Source of the DNA: Phocoena phocoena
Taxonomy: Eukaryota; Chordata; Mammalia; Artiodactyla; Phocoenidae
DNA: 64,000 bases
Reading direction: 5' to 3'
Assembly: GCF_963924675.1 (NCBI RefSeq)
Contig: NC_089223.1
Location: 11,110,881-11,174,880, forward strand
Below, piece after piece: positions 33,609-47,110 of the stretch (its first letter is position 1; every line of letters begins with the position of its first letter). The notes under the pieces were generated by a model, which was given only the letters and a program-made list of their open reading frames with translations, was not told the DNA's origin and ran no database searches. Made by a program: the position numbers and the translations under genes.

Positions 33609-36046
33609 ATTTCCTTTTAGAATTGTTAATTTAAAATTTGAGGTGGTGGTATCCTTTGCATTATGATTTCCCCCTCTTTATGGCTTGTTAAATCCTTTTT
33701 CTCTTGCAGAAATGGGTACTTTAATCCCTGAGCACTGGTACTATCTGTCAATGTGTTTTCATTTAAATAAGAACACATTAAGTTTCTGGAAGACCAAATT
33801 TCTTTTTATGAAGATATAAAAGCCAATGAAAGCCCCCCTTTTTTTACACTAGATATATATACAGTACGAAGAGTGCAATCATTGCATGTCGGCTTCAATA
33901 GTGGCTTCTGTTCAAATTTTGCCATATTTTAACTAGATGATAACACTTGTTCAATCAATGTTATAAAATGTATTTTAATTATACCACGGAGTTGGTTTTG
34001 ATCCTGAGATATGTAATCCAAATTTAAAATCTAAGTGGATCTATAATAATCACTTTGTGTATGTCTACATACATGTAACTTATATAGTTTAATTGTAAAA
34101 AATGTAAATGGAAGTGAAAACACTAAAGTAATTTATGTACATATTGTCTTAACACTGTATATATAATTTACCCATAAGTTAAATATATAGAACTTCTACA
34201 ACACATGAGACACTATTTTATTTAATCCTTTCAACAACCCTGTAAGTATGGCCATATAATTAAACATTTAAACCAGAAGACTTCTGAGAGTAGGGGCACT
34301 GTTAATAATTACTTCGGGACAATAGGCAAAAACAAGTATGAAGAGTCACCCCACCTATAAAGTGAAAATTTTCCTGACTAATTCATCCCATAATGATTTC
34401 CTCTTTCTCTGCAATTATTACCACATCTACAAACAAGGTAATCAACATTTAGAGAGACAAAGGAACTTACCTAAATCAAACATCTATTAAGCATATTGGT
34501 TGGTATTCAGACTCAGGATGTATGATGAGGGAGATGACCATTATAACAAGTGAAGAAAATATGCCCATTTCAGAACAAATATTATAGCATGTTATCATTG
34601 GTTAAATGTACATAGGAAAGATACATGTCTAGAAAGATACATAAGCAAATTGCTAACAATGTTTACTCAAGGAGAATGAATGATTGAAAATGGAGAGGCT
34701 TTCACTTTATTATGTGTATATTTCTGTATTGTCCATACCGTACAACCCCATCTCCCCATAATCTCCTCACTCAGCCAATAAGCATGAATTATTTTACTTA
34801 AAGAAAACATTTCACGAGTGTTTAAATTTTAACTTTCTTTAAATAAGAGACAGACAAAAGTTAATTTGCCTAAAAGTATTACAGATACAAAAATAAGTTT
34901 GATCACATCAGTTTCATCCTGCATTGAAAGTATTTACAAGGATTACACTGATTTTAGGTTTATCATAACTTGAGCCAATATTTTCAACTTTAAATAAAAA
35001 CCTTTGAAAGGTTTTAATTGTATAATTAAATCACTGACAATATATTCATATATCTGTGAGAAAAAAATAGGTTGTATTAAATACTTTAAAACGCAATTAA
35101 TCGAATAATAGACTTTGCTTTTCCAATCTAATTGAGATTTTATCTTATTTTTTTCTCGCTTTAGCAGGTTTTTGCTTTAGATAAATGAAATGATTAGTTT
35201 AATAAATTATTAAGCTTATATGTTTGTATGGAAACACAGAAAAGTGTTCACAATGAGAAGATGATCCATATTACTGTAACTGAAGGAAATTAAAGTCCTT
35301 TTAAAGTCAGGCTTGGTTTTCATGAATTCAGTACCTCAGAGACTCATCTAAATTATGACAGGCTCCTTGTTGAAAGTATATTGAAAAGTTTACAACATTG
35401 GAGGAGAAGATTTTGTGCTTAAAAAACTACGTATAATTTTCACCTCAAATGCTGTCTTTCCATAAAATGCAAATCCAAGATAAGATAACTAAAGTGATCA
35501 AATAATTTTACTTACGTTTCTATGCAGGGATAAGAAAGAAACCATCCTGAAAGGAATAGTTCCTTGAAAGAATCATTGGTTCCTCAACTAAACTAGAGTT
35601 ATAGCTATTTGTGCACTCTCTCTACAGTACCGAGAGCATTTAATCTTTTCCTACTGCCCAGTAGCTATACAGCAAGTACTTTGGTAACTGGAAACTGTCA
35701 CATTGCAAGTAAAGAATTGATAGGAATTGTATATGTGTTTGTGCTTGAGACATATGGGTTCGGATGTGTGAATTGTTTTCTAAAGATCTTGAGCCTTATT
35801 GCTGTGCACTCTACTCCAACTAAGATTGATGGAACCAGGAAGCGCACTCCCAAAGAAGGATTAATCAAATTTTACAACTGTGAATTAATCCAAGAAAAAC
35901 TATAATTTCAAAGGACTAAGTAAAAAAGCAATTTTTTTCTTAGTGAACGAAAGGCATAAACATGCGTTAATCCAAATTTAGGAGCCTGGTTTTGTGATAC
36001 AAAACAAAAAATTTGAAATGCAACTTTAATAGCAAACATGAATATG
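33609..36046. other. Mostly unassigned unique sequence
   Basis: 34200-34525 may include MIR fragments ('aagcatattggttggtattcagactcagg'), at low confidence. 34850-35560 shows no repeat hallmarks. The ~98-codon open frame at 35609-35905 has no recognisable domain. No gene is supported. Confidence 0.4.
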
Positions 36047-36062
36047 CCTTTGCCCTATATTG

Positions 36063-36286
36063 TTTTTTCTGTTTGTTTTTTGTGGGGTTTTTTTGCGGTA
36101 CGCGGGCCTCTCCCTGCTATGGCCTCTCCCGTTCCGGAGCACAGGCTCCGGACGCGCAGGCTCAGCGGCCATGGCTCACGGGCCCAGCCGCTGCGCGGCA
36201 TGTGGGATCTTCCCGGACCGGGGCACAAACCCGTGTTCCCTGCATCGGCAGGTGGACTCTCAACCACTGCGCCACCAGGGAAGCCC
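36063..36286 (-). mobile_element. CHR SINE, short form
   Basis: Antisense copy with a T/GTTT/GGGG-containing tail at left. A perfect 16-bp TSD 'ctttgccctatattgt' flanks it (36048-36063 and 36287-36302). Sense B box GGTTTGTGCCC. With the sense copy at 37757 it forms an inverted pair about 1.5 kb apart. Confidence 0.95.
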
Positions 36287-36302
36287 CTTTGCCCTATATT
36301 GT

Positions 36303-37474
36303 ATCTATAATTATTGGGTAGTTGCAATGAGAGGAGCATATATTCCCCTTACACATACGCAGGCAAACAGGATTCACGTATGAAAAGAGACAACACAGTA
36401 AAAGAGAACTTTCACATGACATTAACACCAATCAGTACTGGTCCCTTAATCAATAAGAGAGACTATAAGGCAGTGCCACAATGTAGTACACTGAGTTTAG
36501 ATGGCTCCTCACTGACATTTCTATAGGATAAGTGCATTTTTAATATGCTTAGGGTTGGGACACATCTCTCAGAAGCAGCTTTCTTCTTTATAGCTCTATA
36601 TTGCTCAGACACTAACAGATTTTCTTAAAGCTTTAATTAATAACTCCAGATGCTCTAACAATAGTATACTGTTTAGAATATTTCTTCTCCAAAGAGTTTA
36701 AAGCATGTGATGTGCAAATGATCAATTCTAATCTTGTAATTTATTTAATATTTGTTATTTCGGTTTGTAAAAAAATAAAACTTTGTAGTATCTGGATGTT
36801 ATATCACATACTATTGTGATGACTGCATTGGGCAGTTTATTTAGGGGCTGTGGGTTTCTCATGAATATTTCTCTATGCCACAAACTACATATAAATTAGG
36901 AGGAAGATCAAGATTAAGATAAAAGAGAGGGAAGAAGAGGAAAAGGAAGAGGGAGGAGAATGGTAAATGGTATAGGGAAAAAGAAGAGAAGAGAATGACA
37001 GTAGCAACTCTGATAATTGTAGCACTTCATATGTAAAGCTTGCTTAGTCTTAGTAGAAACTGCTTACAATGTGGTTCAGGGTAGTTCAAACAGGAATGAA
37101 CTAGAGGAGTTCTAAGACCTCTGTTCCAGTCTTAGTTCAAGTAATAGTAAATATTCCAATCTTGAGAAAGTAATTTAATATCTCTAGTTTTCAATGTGTG
37201 AGAAATATATTTATATACTCATATAATATTTATATATGTTCATATAAAACTATATTTATGTATTTATTATATAGAAAATATAACAATGCATTTCTTATAT
37301 GTAAAATAGTTATTAAATGTATATTTTTAAAGGAACGTTTAGAAAAGAACAGAGTCACAATTGTTTGCCATATTTGCAGAGTTTTTCAGAAAGATTTACT
37401 CATAATTTCTTGAAGGAAAAAAAAGCTTTGCTTTAACCAAGGAAAAGCGCAATCTGATTAGTCGAGTTGTATTG
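36303..37474. other. Unassigned sequence with polypurine tract
   Basis: No gene recognised. 36898-36996 is a ~100-base nearly all-purine run. Confidence 0.5.
36898..36996 (+). repeat. Polypurine tract
   Basis: GA-rich with few pyrimidines over about 100 bases ('gagagggaagaagaggaaaa' and similar). A candidate for triplex (H-DNA) formation. Confidence 0.75.
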
Positions 37475-37665
37475 TTAACACACCGGCATCTGCGGATTCT
37501 GGTTACTGTGGTTGGAATCCTGGTTCTAGCACTTACAAGCTTTGAGCCCTTGGGCAAGTTATCTTAACTTTCTGAGCTTCAACTTTACCATCTGTAAAAT
37601 GGAGATAAAATTGCACCAAATCAAAAGGTTATTAGGGTATTAAAGATAGAGAGCATGTAAATAAC
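37475..37665 (+). repeat. MIR SINE
   Basis: A well-kept MIR: 'gattctggttactgtggttgg', 'aatcctggttctagcacttac', 'gagcccttgggcaagttatc', 'accatctgtaaaatggagat'. Near full length. Confidence 0.88.
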
Positions 37666-37756
37666 ACGTAATATATACAAGAAAATGGAGATAAGTCATG
37701 CAATTAACAATATTTGTATTGGTATTTATTTTAAAATTCATGATAAGAATAGTCTA

Positions 37757-37959
37757 GGGCTTCCCGGGTGGCACAGTGGTTGAGAGTCCGCCTGCCGATG
37801 CAGGGGACACGGGTTTGTGCCCCGGTCCGGGAAGATCCCACATGCCGCGCAGCGGCTGGGCCCGTGAGCCATGGCCGCTGAGCCTGCGCGCCTGGAGCCT
37901 GTGCTCCTCAACGGGAGAGGCCACAACAGTGAGAGGCCCGCGTACCGCAAAAAAAAAAA
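37757..37959 (+). mobile_element. CHR SINE, short form
   Basis: Sense copy with head 'gggcttcccgggtggc', B box GGTTTGTGCCC and a pure A-tail. Perfect 12-bp TSD 'aagaatagtcta' (37745-37756 and 37960-37971). Confidence 0.95.
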
Positions 37960-38173
37960 AAGAATAGTCTAAAGGAAAGAATACACACTAATACACTTTA
38001 CTGATAAAATTCTGAATTCCAATTACTATGAAAACTGATAGATAGCTATTAATGACTTTTTATGTAGCACAGTGGGAAAAAAAACCATCATTATTTTGGA
38101 AAAAAAATATAGCAGATATAATGAACACAAAGTATTTTGTAATTATTTGCCCTTGGCTTTCTACTTTAAGCTT

Positions 38174-38220
38174 AAAAATGTGTGCTCTTAAAAAAAAAGA
38201 AGAAAAAAATGTGTGCTCTT
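38174..38220 (+). mobile_element. Probable poly(A)-only retrotransposed insertion
   Basis: A 15-base A-rich insert (38190-38204, 'aaaaaaaaagaagaa') lies between two perfect 16-bp copies of 'aaaaatgtgtgctctt' (38174-38189 and 38205-38220). The first copy is preceded by TT, giving the TT|AAAA site cut by L1 endonuclease. The layout is that of a target-primed insertion truncated down to its tail. A slippage-type tandem duplication is the alternative. Confidence 0.6.
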
Positions 38221-41200
38221 TGAATCAGGTGACTCTGTCTCGCCCCCTTCACTATTTAACCTACCACTCAGCACAGTGTCAACTATATATTGAACTTTAA
38301 TCATTATTGATTATGGATGATGGTGCAGATGAGAGAATGACTAAGAAACTATGCTCCAGTGGTAAGATGAGACAGAAAGAAAAATAGAAGGATTTTGGTA
38401 AGAATTAAAAGAGGGAAAAAGTAAGAGAGCTGTTTTTGTGTGTGATTTACTGCACCTGGTTACATCGAAGTTGAAAGTTGCTCTAGTATCTGGCATTTAA
38501 TCTTTTTTTAAGAGAGCCTACCCTGCCTTGGAAACAGCTGAACTGATACATGGCAAAGCAGTGGGGAGGATACTGGTGTCAGAGGACTCACATTCCTTCA
38601 TTCTGTATTTACAATATTATCTGCTGTGCTTCCAGAAATGAGAGCAAGGGAGAGAGAAGGAAGATAGATGGGTCCTTGGTGTCTCCCTGCTGTGGTCAAA
38701 TGATTGTGTACTTCAGAAAAAAGAATAATCCGATTTAAAAAATATCCTCACCCAAACTTGATCCTAAGCTAAATATCTTTTAAAGTGATAGTTTTAGCTT
38801 AACTTTCATTCCTTTTGATTACGCTACCCTCTGCCCCACTTTCTAGTTGAAACTAAAGGTCATACTTCAAAAAAAAATCACATTATTGATATTTCCAGTC
38901 AAAATTAAAGTGAAAATTGCAGCTAGTCTCACAGGAACACCTGAAGTAGTAAGGCTTTTTTTGCTTCTTTTAAACACACACGTTTGGGGGAACTTCAAAA
39001 GTTTTAAAATTAACTTTGAAGATTAATTTTCAAATCATGTAAAATTCTTATCTGTATCTCAAATTATCTGAAGAATCTTCTACCTCTACTTAAAAGTCCT
39101 AAATTGTTAGTAAATTAAAGATAGAATGCAATTTAAGATAGTTTAGAAAAAAAGACTTTTCATATAACTGGGGAAAAAATAATGATACTAAGACAGTTTC
39201 ATGATTTGTTAACTGAGAGCTGTTATCCTCACATAATTATGGTAGCACACTGTAATGGTGAGTAGGTGGGCAGATTAAGAAATGACACAAGTAAACCAGT
39301 AACTTATCCTGTTGTCATTCTCCTGCTGCCAGTAATTGTGTGGTTTTTCAAAATAAGAGTTTAAAGTTCTGAGTTTGGAGACTACAACCACCTACTTAAA
39401 GTGAAATGCATTTTACTGAAACAACTAGGGGGAAGCACTGTGATTAAATTATGCTCAACTATAGCCATCAAAAGTTAACCAACATTACTTTGTTCAATTT
39501 GACCTAAACTTTATATGTATACTCATATGGAGTTATAGGCAGTAGTAACCTCTCCTAGTTCCTTTAAACTATTTCATATTAAAATGAAAAACAAGTTGTT
39601 GATATCTATCATCCCCATCCCTCAGTAAGCAAGCCTTGTTTTTTCCTTATTTCTAGTAAGCATAGACAACTAAGATTTTCCTTAATGTCAGCATTAACTA
39701 ACTTCTTCTCTAGCTAGATTCATCATTCTTCTTAGACCATTAACCCTGTGCTAAGGCCAAACAATGTCTCAGGTTATCTCTGCTCTCCCACCTATAAATT
39801 AGAAACACAATTTTTTTTTTAAAAATGGTCTCATTTTAGTGCTAGTAATATGATACATGACATTGAAAAGGCTTGGGGACTGGTATTACCCCCACCAGCT
39901 TTTTACCCTGAGAAGTGTCTCTACAACAGAACAACAGATACCAGCCAGCAGGACATGTGACCACTCAGTGAAGACATGGCCTTGTCTGTCAGTCCAGCTT
40001 ACCTGGCAGGGGCTGTCAGTTAACTGGTTGGCTACATGACTAGTGTCTCTGCTGGCTTCCCATTGCCTATTTGATGGGATTTAGGGTGATAGCCCAAATG
40101 GAACTACTCCTTATGCCTTTGCAACTAGTTACCTCACTTCTTGTTCAATCTTTTCCTCTGATTCATATTTTTAGCAATAGCTAGACTCCTGAAAAACAAT
40201 AAACGAACCTTGTATAGTCCCTCAAGTATTTATTCAGAAACATTCATTGAGAACCTGGCATGTTTATTTTGGTAGAAGGGAAAGGAAACAACAACCTCAA
40301 GACTCTAAAGAAGTAATGCCTCTGAATGTGACTTAACTGGCCCAAGGTTTTTACCTTTGATATCCTCTCCAGGATACAGAAAAATAAGTAGGCTCTTTGA
40401 AAAGACAAAAATATCCAGAGAAACAATAATGGATTATAAGTAGAAGTGCAAATAGAGAGAGTGAACACAAAACCATAAAAGGAAACACAAAATGCAAGAA
40501 AAGAATTAGAATCCCTATGGGACAAAATGTAGACACTATCATTGTTTCCTTGCCAAAAGTAGTGTATTTTATTTTGTATACTTCTCACCATTCTTGAAAA
40601 TAAAGATTACTTGAAGACTTTTGGTTCACAGTACATGCACTTATTTGGATAAATATACGGGGGCTTTTGATCTGTATGTTCTTTTGTATTGAGCTGTGAG
40701 GTGCCACTTCGATAGCTGGTGTAAGTCTGGTTCTATTGCCGGCAGTCTTGGAAGTATGTATAGCTACCCTTCCTGCACTATAAGGCCTGCTTCTGCAGTC
40801 ATTTGTACCACAGAGCCCTTGATGCCCATTCAATGTCCATTAAATATTAGATCAACATCCATTTAGGCTATAACCTGCAACGAGAACAGTCAGCCATACA
40901 GCACTCTGTGTATGCTCAGTCTTAACCTTCACTACAATAAACCTCCAGGTAAACACACCATTCAACTCTCTGATATCCTACACTACCTCTGGGCAGGTGG
41001 GCACTTAAGACATTCTGTATGCTCTATTTGCCAAGTGCAGCCTATGGGGAACCAGGGATCTACTCTCTGTCTAAATGTACCTTCCCATCTTTGGTACTAT
41101 TTGCGCCAAGGCACAAGGTTCCTCTGCCTTTTTCTTTCCTTTGCAAACAGTCTGCTTCCCCTTGTCTCACTACCTTTTGAGGTTTAGATCAAAAGGTGTC

Positions 41201-41428
41201 CTTCTCAAATTGTAATATCCTTCTATCATTCCTTGACTCCTCTTTCCAGTGTCTAAAGAGTTTCCCCTTCCCTTCTGATAAGAACATATTCTAAAGTACA
41301 TACCTCTCCTTTCCTAAATGGCATTTTCTCTTCTGAAATCTAATGCAATGATAGGAAAAGAGCTGAATAGAATGGACACAAATTACCTTCCTAGAAAGGA
41401 AAACACATGCATGATAAGAGACAGTGTT
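38221..41428. other. Mostly unassigned unique sequence
   Basis: About 3.2 kb with no confident repeat. 41080-41260 may be a decayed L2 fragment. Open frames of up to 115 codons (for example 40244-40591 minus) show no domain. No gene called. Confidence 0.4.
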
Positions 41429-41735
41429 GGGCTTCCCTGGTGATGCAGTGGTTAAGAACCCGCCTACCAATGCAGGGGACACAGGTTCGAGCCCTGGTCG
41501 GGGAAGATCCCCCATACCACATACTGCAGAGCAACTAAGCCCGTGTGCCATAACTACTGAGCCTGAGCTCTAGAGCCCGTGCTCCATAACAAGAGAAGCC
41601 ACCACAATGAGAAGCCCGTGCAAGGCAATGACGAGTAGCACCCGCTCACCGCAGCTAGAGAAAACCCATGCACAGCAACGAAGACCCAACACAGCCAAAA
41701 ATAAATAAATAGATAAAACTTGTTAAAATAAAAAA
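41429..41735 (+). mobile_element. CHR SINE, long form, with internal deletion
   Basis: Sense copy with head 'gggcttccctggtgatgc', B box GGTTCGAGCCC, and a body lacking one 'acaactactga' segment, so it is ~300 bp. The tail is AATAAAT-rich and decayed. The TSD is unclear. Confidence 0.88.
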
Positions 41736-44700
41736 GAAATGGGGTTAGTGTAGGGGATCAACTGTATTATCCCATTATATGTAGAAGGTAAATCACATAT
41801 ATTTTCCTAAAGAAAATAGGAAAGTACAAAGACCACAGTGCCAAGATACTCTCTCTCAACCCCAAACAGTCTTTTTTACTGGAAGGCCTTTACATCTCTG
41901 CCCGATAGAAACTCTCCCTATGTCATATACTTCCTCCATAAAAATATTACTAATTGCTACTGATACCTTGAGGTAGTAATAGCTGAAAGGCTCTACGGAA
42001 AGAAACCAAATCATGAAAAAGGTTGAGAGGAAACTTGGGTTGTGTTAGAAAAAAGTATACTCTTCACATATTGGAGGCATATAAACTCTACTGAAGAGTA
42101 GAATATAAAAAGAGATATGAAAATATTGATTAAGCACCTAAGTCTTATGCTAAATTTAAAGTTTTAAGCAGCATTAGGACAGTGTCATTCTGAAGTATAA
42201 AACGAGAATAATCAAAGAATAGTGAAGAGAAGGTGAAGAAATTAAAAAAAAAATTAAATGAAATAAAGGAAGAATTCAATTATAAAATTCACCTATGAAT
42301 TTTGGTTCCAATATTCATTTAATAAGGAATAGCATCTAATATAAATTGAACAAACTTTTCTTTGAATTTATTAGAAGCTGATTAAAATAAAGCAAACCTT
42401 TACAACTTCCAGGTTAGAAGCCTGAATGGTAACACATTTAGTCCCTTTTTTGTATACCTAAAAGGTTACTGAGAGTCAAAAAAACTTTTTTAAATCTGAA
42501 TTATCCTCATCACATAATAGTTACAAATAAAAGCAAGGAGAGCAATATACTTTATATATGCTAATTTTAAGGAAAAGAACTTGAAAAAATGTTTTTTCTT
42601 AATACCATATTGTGTTTCTATTTGATTCAGTTCAACAAAGATATTTTAAGTATCCTAAAGAGAACTGCACTAGACAGAATAACCAAGATATTCAATTGAC
42701 CAGTTGACCCATTTCCTCAAAACTTTTATCTGAGATTTTTCTACATTTATATAAGGAGTGGCTCAACCTTAGATGCTTCAGTTGTAAGAGTCACTACCAT
42801 ATGATGAATGGTATATATATTTGTATATAATATATATTAAATTGTATAATTCTACCAAAAATACTACATAATGCAAACAAAAAAAATCCAAAAAATCTCC
42901 TCTGATGACAATCTAATAATACAGAATAAAGTTGTAGAGAGTATAGGATAAAGATATGCTATAAGAATAAGCAGTTAAGTACAGAGAGAAATCTTAAAAA
43001 ATAAAAGAGTCCAAAAAGTATATTTGCACGTCCACATTATTTACCAATGGACAATGACATTATGGTAAAGGAACTACTTGCAGGAAGGACAGAGTTCCTC
43101 AGGTGGGGCAAGTAGGCCAATAATGTGATGTTTTGAGAAGATAGTAAACCTCTATATAATGTGACTCTAAAAATCTACAAATAACCTTTGTTTGTATACA
43201 CTTAAATGTAAGTGTATTTCTTTTGGAAATGAAAATTTCTCTTATCTAGAAGTGCAGGTGACATATTATATTTGCTCTTCTATTCAACTTTTTCACACAT
43301 ATGGGAATAAACATACAGACAAACATTATAAAAACATGTTTACACAGACTTCTATATCTACTTCTTCAAATATTTCAGAGGAAATTTTGAATGAGTACTT
43401 TAATTGCTTTGTTATTGCAACAACTTGAAGACAAGAAGATATTTAATTCTCACATTTTCACTTGTGTGAGGAGGATTTTAAAGTGCCTGGCCTAACCCAA
43501 GTAGGACCCAAAACGTTCTTAAAGGAGAACAAAGAAAACCATGTTGAAATATTATTTTCCTTTAGTTCTTAAAAGTATGGAGAAAGAATATAGGTGACCG
43601 ATTGTTCAATAAATTTAAAAACTACTGGTAAATTTGTAAAGTTATTTGTCAGTGAACACCTGTAAAATAAATAGTGATAGGTAAATGGCAAAGTGAACTA
43701 TTTTTAACCGTAATTTTCAAAAAGGTAAAATTATCATGACTCTCATACAAATATAAAATGAGCATGTGTCAGAAGTTCATTTAATTTACTAGAGAGAACC
43801 AGTAAGTTGTAAAAACCAAAGAGCATTTGAAAGGCTAGGTATTTATAAGCAATGATAGAAAAACAAACAGGATTCAAGTACAACAGTGACATAAACCTTC
43901 GCAATTTGGGGGGTTATCTTCTCTACTGAACAGAAATTATTTGCATTTCTATGTTTAAAAAAAAAGTCTACAAGTTAACTTCTATCCCTACAGAATTCTT
44001 ACAAAGACCAGACAACAGAAAATCAAGCTAAGCACCAAATTTTCAAAAATTCAGTAGTCTTGTTTGCTTGCTTTCAAGTTTTGGGTAAATTTTTGACACA
44101 ATGAAGTATAAATGTAAGGGAAAACTTTTTGAAGTCTGGTGAGGATGGAGCCCCAAAGTGTACATTTTGCAAAGACTGGTCAGGAGATTCTGATACATAT
44201 TTAGAGTTAAGAACCACATCAGAGCTGAAACATTTTATATTCAGTGAAAAAAAAAGTGCTAGTCCTTTTTTTTTTTTTTCCTACAGGAATGTTTGAATGT
44301 TCAATATTAAAACAATAGCTGTGGAGGAGTTCAAAATAGAATAGTTTTGAGATTTTATGATTTTTCCCATAATTCTTGGAAATAGCAAGAACAGCCACTG
44401 TTACTCCTCATGATTCTTTTATTTTCCTTCCCTTGATAAGCTATGCATTTGATAAGTCTTTGAACGTTTTATGTGGTATATTTATACAGTCCCTTACAAA
44501 CAGAAGGTTTGAACTGAGTTTTCTTCCTTTCTCTGGTAACTATGCAGACGTTTTCCTCAATGTGAAATTATAAAACTACATTAGGTGAGAGATTAAAATG
44601 GTAAATTTAGTTAGCATAGTTTTCTGTCCAGCATCTATTGTCCCCCTTTTTTAGTATTTCATTTAGATTTTCCTTAAAGAAACTACTTTTCCACTCATCT

Positions 44701-46079
44701 GAATCAATCTGTTTTGCATGGAGCTTTACTCAACCATTCCCTGGATCCATAAGTGGCTTTGATGTCCAGACAAGTCAATCCGAGTTGCTATAACTGGTTC
44801 AAGAACAGCCACTTGACATAAATCAGGGCACTGGGAATGACTGGAATAATTATGAAAGAGGCAATCACTTTTCACTGATGTTTGCTCAGTTTACACAGCA
44901 TAATATAATTATAATATAATTGCTCAGCAGTTGTTCTGATTGTCTTTGCCATTACAGTCTACAAAGACAGAAACCAATACACAAGAAAACAGACCCCACA
45001 GAAAAGAGTGTCACCTTGCTGATGAGAGCATTTCAGCACTTGGATTTAGCTATTCCTAAACCCAAAACTACCTTTGGACTTTCAGTTATGTGAGCCAGTA
45101 AGTCCTCTTGCTTTTTATTTTTCCCCTCTGAAAAAGGAACTTTGATTCACCTTTTGTCACTTAAATAAATGGTCATGTGCTCCAAGAAACTGCCCTAGAA
45201 ACAGATGAAAATGTAAGACCCAGAACCCAAGCAAGATTCCAGAGCTATACATTTTAATCTTGAGGATTAGAGATGAAAAAGTTCAAGATATGAGAAAATA
45301 AGGTAGGATGTGAGTGAGTACTGGGAATCTATGCCATAGTTGCTCAAGTCTTATGAGGTTGAGAATTACAGAAATGAACTCAAGCTAACTGAAGAAATAC
45401 TTTTAATTGGAAATTTACTGGAAGAAGACTGGAATATTTGGGAGAAATTAGTCACAGCACCACCTGTGGCAAGGAATCAAGGAATCTTTTTCCTACTTTC
45501 TCTCTCTGCACCTCTGCACATCTTCCCTTGCTGGGCAGAGACTATCTTTTCATTGACTCTACATGCACAAGCAATAAGAATATAACCCTTGAAAATGTCC
45601 TCAGGTCACATCTCCTGAGTTCCTGAATAAGTAGATGTTGTCCTTGTCTCTGGATCCCAACTCCTGATTCATGGGAGATAGATTCCTGTTGACCCACCTG
45701 GGTATGGTTTAGCTGCCAGAATCTCACTCTAGTTAATGAGACAAATGGTGTGGAGAAGAGGGGCAAAGGGAAGTGGCAGCTGACAGAGAAACGGTGTCAT
45801 TGAAAGTTGGGCAGATATCCAAAAAGTGTCCAATATACTTTTTAAAGTCTCAAACTAGCTTCGGCATTTTTCATTTTCTAAAATTTATGTTGTTTTATTT
45901 TACTGTCAATTTTGTCATACCATGCTACATCTAAAGGCTATTGCGACAAAACTCTACATAGAATAATTATCAAGTAGAAATATAAATTTTGATAAATATT
46001 GTATATGATTTTATGATTTATCTCACTTTTTCTTTTGAGCCTCAGGTGCTGAAAGTTGAGTTAATAATTCCTTCATTCC
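41736..46079. other. Unassigned sequence
   Basis: About 4.3 kb, AT-rich, with no CHR SINE. 44690-45165 has the look of an old interspersed element ('cagttatgtgagccagtaag') but no family is assigned. No coding features. Confidence 0.4.
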
Positions 46080-47110
46080 TAAAATACAACTGTCATTTGG
46101 TCATGCAAAGTCCTCTCTTATTTACTTATTTATTCTTTTTCCCCCTCCTCTTTCCCATTCTTCTCCTCCTCCCATTCCCCACAAAGATAACTCTAATGTA
46201 TTGATCATAAATTCTTTAAATTGTATTATTGTACAGGTATGAAGATGTAAGGTATATAGAATTATTTTATATATATGTATTTCAATTTGAATACATTTTG
46301 TTGTATTATAGACTTTTATCTATTTCTTTCTCTCTTTTTCCTACTCATTGATTTTATGATTTATGCATTTTTCTGGGTGTCTAAGCAGTCATTTACTTGT
46401 CTTCCTTACATAGTATTCCCCCTGAAATGAACAATTCAATCGTATACAATTGCCCACTACCACAAGCAAAGCTGTGATAAAGTCCTCATGTGTCTTCTCA
46501 TGATATGATCTGAGGAAATCTCTGGGATATTTTCCAAGAAGTGAAATTTTGTAGACATAGGGACTTCATACACTTAATGTGGACTTCATGCACTTAATGT
46601 AACAAAGAGTGGCCAGATAGCTCTCCATTGCCTACTTTAGTCTAGAGTCTCATCCACTAGAGTTTCCACATCTCTGATAATACCTGCTTTTACCCATTAT
46701 TCAATTATTGGCCAATAAGTGGTATTTCTTTGTTATGTTAATTTGGAATATCTCTAAATACTTCTTAGTTATTTGGTTTTCCAGTCTATGAATTATCTGC
46801 CATATATTAAAGTCATTTTATGGAGAGTTTCTTGTTTTATTTTATTGATTTGCAGGAGATCATTATATCTGGAAATTTATCTATTGCCTCTTTTGTTAGA
46901 TAGAAATTACTAATTTTGTTGTAATCAAATCTGCTTATTTTTCTTCTTGTTATTTGTGCTTCTTGCATCTGGTTTAAGCAGATTTTTCCAATTATATAAT
47001 CATAGATACAATTAAAAAATTGTAATACTTTCCTGATTTAATGTTTTCTTGGCTATTTTGTACTTTCTGACATATTTCTAGAAATACTTTTCAGGATTAA
47101 ACCCAAAGCA
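46080..47110 (-). repeat. Ancient L1M fragment, antisense
   Basis: Diverged L1 3' UTR/ORF2 landmarks: 'tagtattccccctgaaatg', 'caaagctgtgataaagtcc', 'ttttccaagaagtgaaattttg', 'aagagtggccagatagctctcc'. Includes a 20-bp tandem duplication at 46561-46600. Confidence 0.5.
46561..46600 (+). repeat. 20-bp tandem duplication
   Basis: Two adjacent copies of 'ggacttcatacacttaatgt' with a single difference (a/g at the tenth base). Confidence 0.9.

Noticed and set aside
35609..35905. 98-codon plus-strand frame
   Set aside because: Composition is not protein-like, no domain is recognised, and it lies in AT-rich DNA without supporting signals.
36013..36383. Several overlapping 90-107-codon frames with proline/arginine-rich peptides
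   Set aside because: All lie in the GC-rich CHR SINE, which stays open in several frames on both strands. Similar peptides at 3.7, 7.6, 22.7, 25.0, 29.6, 32.3 and 37.8 kb share that origin.
40244..40591. 115-codon minus-strand frame
   Set aside because: Rich in F/S/L as expected from random AT-rich DNA; no domain or signal-peptide pattern consistent with a real gene.
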